Shown here: piece by piece, positions 1-5,138 of the stretch
Layout: the number at the start of each line of letters is the position of its first letter
Position numbering within the stretch: the stretch's first letter is position 1
Assembly: GCA_016927965.1 (NCBI GenBank)
Contig: JAFGLP010000066.1
Coordinates: forward strand, 1-5,749
From: Dehalococcoidia bacterium
GTDB taxonomy: Bacteria > Chloroflexota > Dehalococcoidia > GIF9 > UBA5629
Length of the DNA stretch: 5,749 nucleotides
Direction of reading: 5' to 3'
Position numbers and translations under genes: made by a program
The notes under the pieces: generated by a model
Seen by the model: only the letters and a program-made list of their open reading frames with translations
Databases searched by the model: none
What the model was told of the DNA's origin: nothing

Positions 1-77
1 ACCAGCGGCAGCACGCATGGTGAGAAAAACGATAACAGGCCGGCTATGAAAGCGGTCCAGTAAGATACGTCTGTCAA
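1..77 (-). CDS. ccdA: CcdA-type cytochrome c biogenesis / thiol-disulfide interchange membrane protein, N-terminal fragment
   Basis: Only the first 25 codons lie in the window; the gene continues beyond the left edge. Translation from a TTG start at 77-75 gives (M)TDVSYWTAFIAGLLSFFSP followed by CVLPL. This is the usual beginning of CcdA/DsbD transmembrane-domain proteins: a short polar start, then the first membrane helix ending in the conserved SPCVLP motif, whose cysteine (residue 21) is one of the two redox cysteines of the family. In known relatives the protein takes electrons from cytoplasmic thioredoxin and passes them across the membrane to extracytoplasmic thiol proteins, for example for cytochrome c maturation. 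The gene begins 7 nt after the thioredoxin stop codon, so the two are almost certainly cotranscribed. An AGGA site sits 5 nt before the TTG and supports this start. The fragment is too short to separate CcdA from a longer DsbD-like protein. Confidence 0.85.
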   Translation of the reverse strand, partial: MTDVSYWTAFIAGLLSFFSPCVLPL

Positions 78-82
78 CTGTT

Positions 83-86
83 TCCT
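83..86 (-). promoter_or_regulatory. Shine-Dalgarno site of ccdA
   Basis: AGGA on the minus strand lies 5 nt upstream of the TTG codon at 77-75 and overlaps the TAG stop of thioredoxin. It supports the non-ATG start and suggests translational coupling of the two genes. Confidence 0.5.
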
Positions 87-417
87 ATTGCCCCAATACC
101 TTTTCTATGACTTTTTGTATGTCCTTCTTGGGGCGGTAGCCGATTACCTGTTCAAAGGGCTTGCCTTCCTTGAAGACAATTATAGTGGGAATGCTCATAA
201 CGTTATAGCTTGAAGCTATTTTAGGAGCTTCATCAACATTTACTTTGGCAAATGCCATCTTTTCCTTGTATTCTTCTGAGAGCTCATCGACGATCGGCGC
301 TACCATACGGCAGGGACCGCACCAGACTGCCCAGAAATCTACTAGCACAGGTTTTTGCGAGTCAAGGACAGCAGCTTTAAAATCCTGTTCCGCGACATTT
401 TTTATGTTTTCAGCCAT
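85..417 (-). CDS. trxA: Thioredoxin
   Basis: A 110-residue classical thioredoxin, the usual length for the family. It reduces disulfides in cytoplasmic proteins using electrons normally supplied by thioredoxin reductase. The active site WCGPC is at residues 32-36, the buried acidic residue D27 lies in VDFWA, and the cis-proline is P77 in SIPT. There is no signal peptide or lipobox, so the protein should be cytoplasmic. The ATG at 417-415 has a strong GGAGG site (422-426) four nt upstream, placed between the gene and the stop of the preceding nucleotidyltransferase 17 nt away. The next gene downstream encodes CcdA, for which cytoplasmic thioredoxin is the known electron donor. This copy may therefore serve that membrane relay, although a general reductant role is equally compatible with the sequence. 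Confidence 0.95.
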   Translation of the reverse strand: MAENIKNVAEQDFKAAVLDSQKPVLVDFWAVWCGPCRMVAPIVDELSEEYKEKMAFAKVNVDEAPKIASSYNVMSIPTIIVFKEGKPFEQVIGYRPKKDIQKVIEKVLGQ

Positions 418-434
418 TACGCCTCCAAAGTGTT

Positions 435-1475
435 TTACTTCCCGCCGGATTCGGCGGGAGCTTCATGATTGATGGTTAGTCCTTCAATGCTTGTCCTATT
501 TTTTATATTATCACCACTGGCAATAATGCTGTTAATGATAGATGATTCTTCTCCTACGGTGATATCGTCCCAGAGGATGGAGTTCATTATGCGTGCGCCC
601 CTTTTTATATGGCAGTGGTCTCCCAGGATTACCGGGCCTTCCAGTTTAACATTTTCCTCGATTATGCACCCGGCGCCTGTCATGACCGGTCCCGTTACAT
701 TTGCCTTTGCAGCCAGTGTTGTCCTGGCCTCTGTAATAACCGGCTCAGCTTTGTGCAACGGCGATGTACATATGCCCGATAGAATATCAACATTGAGCTG
801 ATGATATTTGGCAGGTGTGCCCATGTCTATCCAGTAAGACTCGCTGTTGTAAGCGTATACCGGCTCTCCTTTTTCCAGCATGCCCGGAAATACCCCTTTC
901 TCAAACATATAAAAAATGTTTTCAGGTATATAATCCAGTACCTCAGGCTCCAGGATGTAAATGCCGGCATTGATCCAATGGCTCCTGACTTCTTCCCATT
1001 TTGGTTTTTCGGTGAAACGTATTACTCTGCCGTCTTCGGTGGTCTCAACCACACCGAATTTGGTGGGGTCATCGACATGGGTTAAGGCAATGGTGACCCT
1101 GGCTTTGTTTTGCCTGTGGAAACTCAGCATGGCGCTATAATCAATATCTGTGAAAACGTCCCCGTTGAGAACAAAAAACGTTTCATCAACATGCTGGCCG
1201 GCGAATTTAACGGCCCCAGCGGTACCCAGCGGTTGTTCCTCCAGGCTGTATGTAAGCTTAACATAAGATTCGTCAACGTCCTTAAAATATTCGAAGACCG
1301 AATCCGGTTTATAGCCCATAGCCAGCACAATCTCATGCACGTTATGCTGGGCCAGCCTGCTGATAACATGCTCAATAAAGGGCCTGTTTACTACAGGGAC
1401 CATGGATTTGACTACTGAATAGGTCAGTGGACGAAGCCGTGTGCCTTCACCACCTACAAGAATAATAGATTTCAT
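435..1475 (-). CDS. NDP-sugar pyrophosphorylase (mannose-1-phosphate guanylyltransferase / glucose-1-phosphate nucleotidyltransferase-like)
   Basis: A 346-residue sugar-1-phosphate nucleotidyltransferase. It is expected to join a sugar 1-phosphate and an NTP into an NDP-sugar plus pyrophosphate, for polysaccharide or glycan synthesis in the cytoplasm. The N-terminal Rossmann-like domain (about 1-240) starts with the signature GGEGTRLRPLT (8-18). It then has KSMVPVVNRP, whose lysine K23 is the expected catalytic residue, EQPLGTAGA (80-88), the metal-binding NGD (104-106), EKP (156-158) and YWIDMGTP (214-221). Residues about 245-335 carry hexapeptide-type repeats of a left-handed beta helix. 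The usual PKPMVPV motif reads VKSMVPV here, a mild departure. The ATG at 1475-1473 is chosen because MKSIILVGG starts directly at the first beta strand. An upstream TTG at 1520 would add 15 residues that do not look conserved and has no ribosome-binding site. The chosen ATG also lacks a Shine-Dalgarno site. Base and sugar specificity cannot be read from sequence. Confidence 0.9.
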   Translation of the reverse strand: MKSIILVGGEGTRLRPLTYSVVKSMVPVVNRPFIEHVISRLAQHNVHEIVLAMGYKPDSVFEYFKDVDESYVKLTYSLEEQPLGTAGAVKFAGQHVDETFFVLNGDVFTDIDYSAMLSFHRQNKARVTIALTHVDDPTKFGVVETTEDGRVIRFTEKPKWEEVRSHWINAGIYILEPEVLDYIPENIFYMFEKGVFPGMLEKGEPVYAYNSESYWIDMGTPAKYHQLNVDILSGICTSPLHKAEPVITEARTTLAAKANVTGPVMTGAGCIIEENVKLEGPVILGDHCHIKRGARIMNSILWDDITVGEESSIINSIIASGDNIKNRTSIEGLTINHEAPAESGGK

Positions 1476-1552
1476 AGCGGGTAATTTATTTATTGTAACC
1501 CGTTTATAACAGGCGGGCAAACATTTCAGTTTAATTAAAAAGAGTAGGGCGT

Positions 1553-2269
1553 CTAGGTTTCATTATCGAACTGGTGTTTGACCCTGGTTTCCATGTCTTC
1601 GAAAGCATCTTTCGGCGAGGTTACGCCTGCTGCATTTTCAAGCTGTTTTATACGTTCGGCAAGCTTGTCCTGTTCTGCAAGCACCAGCCTGATAGCTTCA
1701 GCTACGGGATCCGGCAGTCTGTCATGGTCGAGTTCGATCTTTGCGGCACGCTGCTCCTCCACTATTCTTCCAGGCACTCCCACTACGGTGCTCCCGGGCG
1801 GTACCGGTTTTATGACAACTGACCCTGATCCCACTCTGGCCCCATCACCGATGGTTATCGCACCCAGTATTATGGCCCGTGAACCAATGACCACTTTGTT
1901 TCCGATTGTCGGGTGACGCTTTTTTTTATCAAGCGTTGTGCCGCCCAGTACGACACCCTGGTACATCAGCACATCGTCACCAATCTCTGAAGTCTCCCCT
2001 ATTACCACGCCTGCACCATGATCGATAAAAAAACGCCTGCCGATGCTTGCCCCCGGGTGTATCTCGATCTGTGTAAAGAAGCGGTTTACCTGCGATATCA
2101 TACGCGCAATGAAATAACACTTATGGTGGTAGAATGCGTGGGCAACCCGGTGCCACCACAATGCATGCAAACCCGGATAAAGCAGAAAAACTTCGCAGGA
2201 GCTCCTGGCGGCCGGGTCGCGGTCCATGGCAGCCCGTATATCCTCATGCATCATTTTGAACCAGTTCAT
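1553..2269 (-). CDS. cysE: Serine O-acetyltransferase
   Basis: A 238-residue serine acetyltransferase of the short type. It transfers acetyl from acetyl-CoA to L-serine to give O-acetylserine, the precursor of cysteine, in the cytoplasm. Residues 10-50 hold the family's N-terminal block with RDPAARS, YPGLHAL and HRVAHAF. The left-handed beta-helix catalytic domain follows (about 65-165). It has [13 protein letters not shown], with D83 and H84 matching the catalytic Asp/His pair, and KKRHPTIG, with H119 matching the second conserved histidine. VGVPGRIV ends the domain. A charged, probably helical tail (about 172-215) follows. The long N-terminal domain of E. coli CysE is absent. The start at ATG 2269 is chosen because [19 protein letters not shown] aligns with the normal beginning of short CysE proteins. 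A TTG at 2311 would add a hydrophobic stretch encoded partly by repeat sequence, and ATGs at 2254 and 2251 are possible. No cysK or cysS is adjacent. Confidence 0.93.
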   Translation of the reverse strand: MNWFKMMHEDIRAAMDRDPAARSSCEVFLLYPGLHALWWHRVAHAFYHHKCYFIARMISQVNRFFTQIEIHPGASIGRRFFIDHGAGVVIGETSEIGDDVLMYQGVVLGGTTLDKKKRHPTIGNKVVIGSRAIILGAITIGDGARVGSGSVVIKPVPPGSTVVGVPGRIVEEQRAAKIELDHDRLPDPVAEAIRLVLAEQDKLAERIKQLENAAGVTSPKDAFEDMETRVKHQFDNET

Positions 2270-2279
2270 TTCAATTATT

Positions 2280-2285
2280 ATTATA
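2280..2285 (-). promoter_or_regulatory. Candidate -10 box of cysE
   Basis: A perfect TATAAT on the minus strand ends 10 nt before the cysE ATG at 2269. I find no good -35 hexamer at 16-18 nt spacing, and no Shine-Dalgarno site lies between the box and the ATG. If the box is used, the transcript would start about 3 nt upstream of the ATG and be nearly leaderless. AT-richness alone could also produce this hexamer. Confidence 0.4.
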
Positions 2286-2303
2286 AACCATCCGACATTG
2301 AGA

Positions 2304-2352
2304 AATTCCAATATCCAAACAAATAATAAATTCTAAGCTCTAAACTCTAAAC
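2304..2352. repeat. Degenerate 7-bp tandem repeat in the tatD-cysE intergenic region
   Basis: Read in steps of seven on the plus strand from 2304, the sequence gives aattcca, atatcca, aacaaat, aataaat, tctaagc, tctaaac, tctaaac. The last two units (2339-2345 and 2346-2352) are identical and the third differs by one base. A detached related piece, ctctaag, is at 2363-2369. The tract lies between the stop of tatD (2437) and the chosen start of cysE (2269), upstream of the candidate cysE promoter box. Function unknown; it resembles decayed short tandem repeats of the kind found dispersed between genes in some bacteria. Confidence 0.6.
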
Positions 2353-2436
2353 AGGTTCAATACTCTAAGTATAAGTGTCCTGGTGAACGGGATTCAGGGA
2401 TTGTTCGAAACTCAGACTTTGGTATTTTGTATCTAT

Positions 2437-3204
2437 TCAAGGCAATTTAAATAGCTTGTGGGCATTCCTTGTTGTCTCTTCTGCAAGTTCTTCTAAGCTG
2501 ATCCCCTTGATTTCCGCTGCCGCCCTCAGGCTGCGTAATACGTCTGATGGCTGGGAGCGGTACTTATTTTCACGTCCGTAATATACCGGGCAATCGGTTT
2601 CCAGCAGCAGCCTTTCGGTGGGGGCTTCTCTGATGGTGCGGCGGTGCTCATCGTGATATTCGGCGGCAGGTGTGGCTGAAACATAGTAGCCTGCTTCCAG
2701 TAGCTCTGCCAGCGTGCCGCTGAACCCGGTGTACCAGTGGAAAACCAGTCTCTTTATTCCCATTTCTTTTACCAGAGCGAGGCTGTCTTTCCATGCATAA
2801 CGGCTATGCAGAGAGACGGGTTTGTTGTTTTTCAACGCGATCTCCAGGAGCTTTCTGAGCACGTCTTTTTGAATATCTTTACCAGCCGTTTTCAATACCC
2901 TTTTATCATAATCGAGGCCAACCTCTCCCAGGGCCTGCATATTTTTCAGTTCCTGCCTGATAAAATCGATGTTCTCTTCCAACTGGTATGGGGGCATATT
3001 GCCGATAGCCCATGGATGCAGTCCGATGGATGGATAAACAAACCCGGGGTGCTGCGAAGCCAGCTCAATGGTTTTCCGGTTGGAATGAAGGTCCTGCCCT
3101 ACTGCTATGATTGCATCGAGGCCTGATTGCCTGGCCCCGGAAAGAACGCGGTCTATTTCTTCGATCTCATCCAGGTGGGCATGGGTGTCAACGAGACCGT
3201 GCAC
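2437..3204 (-). CDS. tatD: TatD family metal-dependent hydrolase (putative DNase)
   Basis: A 255-residue TIM-barrel hydrolase of the TatD family; relatives are divalent-metal-dependent nucleases or phosphoesterases acting in the cytoplasm. All metal ligands expected for the family are visible: DTHAH with H8 and H10, GEVGLD with E94, SLHSR with H133, FHWYTG with H156, and LLETDCP with D204. Length is typical. The GTG at 3204-3202 is preferred because it puts the first HxH motif at the usual distance from the N-terminus (MHGLVDTHAHLDE) and because AGAGGA lies just upstream. An ATG at 3225 would add seven residues but has no ribosome-binding site. With the GTG start the gene overlaps the 3' end of the IF-2B gene by 17 nt, so the two are probably translationally coupled. 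The natural substrate is unknown, and the symbol is given by family only. Confidence 0.9.
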   Translation of the reverse strand: MHGLVDTHAHLDEIEEIDRVLSGARQSGLDAIIAVGQDLHSNRKTIELASQHPGFVYPSIGLHPWAIGNMPPYQLEENIDFIRQELKNMQALGEVGLDYDKRVLKTAGKDIQKDVLRKLLEIALKNNKPVSLHSRYAWKDSLALVKEMGIKRLVFHWYTGFSGTLAELLEAGYYVSATPAAEYHDEHRRTIREAPTERLLLETDCPVYYGRENKYRSQPSDVLRSLRAAAEIKGISLEELAEETTRNAHKLFKLP

Positions 3205-4075
3205 GCGGTCCTCTGAAGATATCATCGATCGTCATTTTAAATATATCATCCGTCTGGAGTATACCGCATTCCGTCACCACGCCCTTTATGAGGTCGAGCG
3301 GTACCATTTCGAAGCCGGGTTCCGGTGCACGCAGACCAGCAAGGAACCCGCGGGCATCGATTTTTGCGGACTGGCATACTGCATATACGGGTACGTTTTT
3401 ACGTGAGGCTGTCAGTGCAAGTGAATAGGACGGGACACCGTTGATAATCCAGCCCTGCAGTGAGACGGCATCTGCTCCCAGGATAATTGTGTTTGCCCGG
3501 GCGGTATACCAGGCAACATGGTTGTCAGGAAAGGTCCTGCCGGCAATGCCCGATTTTTTCAGACGCTCCAGCATAATATTGCCATAGTATATTTTGCTGT
3601 TGAGGGATTCAGCCGCCAGGACCTTAAAATCAATGCCTTTTTGCCGGGCTGTTTCCAGAGTCTGGCATACAATGGAACTGTAGCTGCAGGTCATGACGAT
3701 GCTTCTCTGCCCGATTAACCTGGCTGCGTAACGGGCGCTCCTGACCGAGGTATCTTCGTTGTATGTTTTAAGCTTTCTGGCGATGGCAGCCGCCCTTTTC
3801 TTCAGATTATCCGCCGATTTGCTGGATGCTAAGGCGCCGTCAAGCTCTTCTTTAAACTCGATAACGTAATTGGGAATTGATACCATATCGGGCCGGGCAT
3901 CCATCAGCCAGGCTGCTACCTGCCCAATTTCCTTAATAAAAGCGGCAGTCGAACCGGCAGTGCTTGCTGAGGCCGCTTCCTCCAGGATTTGTACAGCCTG
4001 CGAGGTAAGCCAGCCGGCGCCATGCGCCCTGTCTTTTTTAATTCCATTTATACGGCTTTTAATAGAAGCTGTCAT
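3188..4075 (-). CDS. IF-2B family protein, ribose-1,5-bisphosphate isomerase / eIF2B-alpha-like
   Basis: A 295-residue member of the IF-2B superfamily, which includes eIF2B regulatory subunits, ribose-1,5-bisphosphate isomerase and methylthioribose-1-phosphate isomerase (MtnA). Residues about 1-115 form the helical N-terminal domain, starting with a typical INGIKKDRAHGA block. The C-terminal Rossmann-like domain contains TCSYSSIV (129-136), ILGADAV (198-204), INGVPSYSLAL (211-221) and VVTECGI (266-272). C130 and D202 fall where the catalytic cysteine and aspartate of archaeal ribose-1,5-bisphosphate isomerase lie. MtnA carries a GCNTG-type motif instead, so MtnA is unlikely. A sugar-phosphate isomerase role is therefore plausible, but no AMP phosphorylase or RuBisCO gene is present in the window to support that pathway. 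The gene follows the GTPase by 34 nt and overlaps tatD. No Shine-Dalgarno site precedes the ATG at 4075; TATAAT lies 9 nt upstream. Confidence 0.82.
   Translation of the reverse strand: MTASIKSRINGIKKDRAHGAGWLTSQAVQILEEAASASTAGSTAAFIKEIGQVAAWLMDARPDMVSIPNYVIEFKEELDGALASSKSADNLKKRAAAIARKLKTYNEDTSVRSARYAARLIGQRSIVMTCSYSSIVCQTLETARQKGIDFKVLAAESLNSKIYYGNIMLERLKKSGIAGRTFPDNHVAWYTARANTIILGADAVSLQGWIINGVPSYSLALTASRKNVPVYAVCQSAKIDARGFLAGLRAPEPGFEMVPLDLIKGVVTECGILQTDDIFKMTIDDIFRGPRARSR
3209..3214 (-). promoter_or_regulatory. Shine-Dalgarno site that sets the tatD start
   Basis: AGAGGA on the minus strand lies inside the end of the IF-2B gene, 4 nt before the GTG at 3204. No comparable site precedes the ATG at 3225. 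This decides in favour of the GTG start. Confidence 0.6.
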
Positions 4076-4084
4076 TTAAAAAGA

Positions 4085-4090
4085 ATTATA
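4085..4090 (-). promoter_or_regulatory. Candidate -10 box upstream of the IF-2B gene
   Basis: TATAAT on the minus strand ends 9 nt before the ATG at 4075, inside the 34-nt gap after the GTPase stop. There is no purine-rich ribosome-binding site between box and start. The -35 region at 17 nt spacing reads ATAAAT, which is poor. If active, it would give a nearly leaderless internal transcript. Confidence 0.3.
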
Positions 4091-4109
4091 CATTAAAGGA
4101 CTGCACCAT

Positions 4110-5087
4110 TTATATGTGCAGCTCGATTACATCATTATCCAACAGCACGTGCTCGCTGCTGACCCTTTGCCCATCGAACTTGCCGGAACCCCACACTACC
4201 GCATATCTCAGCTTATATTTAAAATCCTTATGGATGGCTTCTGCAGCGTCTTTGATAGTTGAACCTTTTCTCAGAACAACCGGGGCAGTCATGTCGACCT
4301 TGGTTCCCGGCGACTTTGTATGTACCCTGATTATATCCAGGTCCTGAAAAAGCGCTCTTTTAAGCTCTTCGAGGTTTTCCTTTGTTTGTGTTGATACTGC
4401 CAGGAAGTTGAACTTTCCCTGGTAATAATTGTCCAACTCCTTTGCACCTTCCCCATCAATGTCAAAATCGCTTTTATTGGCGATTATGAATGTTTTACGT
4501 GTGCGCATTCCGGCTGTAAAGCCCGGGGTGCCTGGTATTTGAGGGGCTATGCCTATTTTTTGCAGCTCTTCAAAAGTGGCTTCAGCCTGTCCAATGGGAT
4601 TTTCCGACAGGTCAACAATGACAGCCAGCAGATCGGCATTTCTTAATATGGCATTGGACCATACTCTGGACTCATACATATTTACCGCAGGCATGTCGAC
4701 AAGCTGGACCTGGATATTTTCAAACGGCATCATTCCCAAGTTGGGGCTTTTGGTGGTGAAAGGATATTCGGCGGTATCAGCCTGGACATTGGTCAATGAA
4801 GCCAGGATGGAGGATTTTCCTGTATTTGGCATGCCCACCAGCGCAATCTGTCCTGCCCCCTCCTTCCTGATATTGAAATTTTTGTGGCTGGTAGCGGATT
4901 TTCTCTCGGACTCTTCGGTGATTTTAGCGATCTTGCGGCGCAGGTCTGCCTGTAGATGATCGGTTCCCTTATGCTTGGGCATAATGGCCAGCATGGCTTC
5001 CAGCGCCTCCACTTTTCCCTCTGCGCTTGCCGCGTTTCTGAAGCGCTTTTCAGCTTCAAAATATTGAGGTGGTAAATTTGCAGGCAT
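4110..5087 (-). CDS. DRG/Obg-type GTPase with C-terminal TGS domain
   Basis: A 325-residue cytoplasmic GTPase. Residues 1-70 form a helical N-terminal region with PKHKGTDHLQADLRRKI (37-53), a hallmark of the DRG family. The G domain has the P-loop GMPNTGKS (85-92), G2 threonines in FTTKSP (110-115), G3 DMPA (131-134), G4 NKSD (204-207) and a G5-like VST (231-233). A TGS domain, usually linked to ribosome or RNA contact, occupies about 252-325 (VLRKGSTIKDAAEAIHKDF and onward). Classical DRG proteins are about 365 residues and carry an S5D2L insert between G3 and G4; here that spacing is only about 70 residues, so the insert is missing. The G3 motif lacks the usual glycine. The ATG at 5087 has GAGG 6 nt upstream (5094-5097). 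The MFS gene ends 51 nt upstream and the IF-2B gene begins 34 nt downstream. A ribosome-associated role is inferred from the family only. Confidence 0.88.
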   Translation of the reverse strand: MPANLPPQYFEAEKRFRNAASAEGKVEALEAMLAIMPKHKGTDHLQADLRRKIAKITEESERKSATSHKNFNIRKEGAGQIALVGMPNTGKSSILASLTNVQADTAEYPFTTKSPNLGMMPFENIQVQLVDMPAVNMYESRVWSNAILRNADLLAVIVDLSENPIGQAEATFEELQKIGIAPQIPGTPGFTAGMRTRKTFIIANKSDFDIDGEGAKELDNYYQGKFNFLAVSTQTKENLEELKRALFQDLDIIRVHTKSPGTKVDMTAPVVLRKGSTIKDAAEAIHKDFKYKLRYAVVWGSGKFDGQRVSSEHVLLDNDVIELHI

Positions 5088-5138
5088 TCCCCGCCTCTAT
5101 CAGACTATCGTTGTCTATTATTCTAACCTAAAACCGGG

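Noticed and set aside
801..1418. Plus-strand open frames opposite the nucleotidyltransferase (801-1085 and 1110-1418)
   Set aside because: No family resemblance and no convincing start signals; they are antisense to a well-supported enzyme gene.
1478..1502. Inverted repeat CGGGT / ACCCG around the nucleotidyltransferase start region
   Set aside because: Only 5 bp of pairing with a 15-nt loop and no extension; expected by chance, too weak for an operator or hairpin call.
1476..1520. N-terminal extension of the nucleotidyltransferase from a TTG at 1520
   Set aside because: The 15 extra residues do not resemble the family, no ribosome-binding site precedes the TTG, and MKSIILVGG at 1475 is a standard beginning for this fold.
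2270..2311. N-terminal extension of CysE from a TTG at 2311, giving a hydrophobic GWFIIII stretch like a signal or membrane anchor
   Set aside because: The extension is encoded by AT-rich intergenic sequence touching the 7-bp repeat and the TATAAT box; CysE is cytoplasmic and aligns from [11 protein letters not shown].
2378..2400. Possible terminator hairpin after tatD (CCTG / CAGG)
   Set aside because: A 4-bp stem with a 12-nt loop and no following T-tract on the minus strand; not a credible intrinsic terminator.
2737..3126. Plus-strand frame of 129 codons opposite tatD
   Set aside because: Shadow of a conserved gene whose metal-ligand motifs are all intact in the minus-strand frame.
4549..4959. 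Plus-strand frame of 136 codons opposite the GTPase
   Set aside because: Lies over the conserved G-domain motifs; composition is that of an antisense shadow.
5120..5125. TAGAAT as a -10 box for the GTPase gene
   Set aside because: No adequate -35 hexamer at normal spacing and the gene has a clear Shine-Dalgarno site; readthrough from the MFS gene explains expression equally well.
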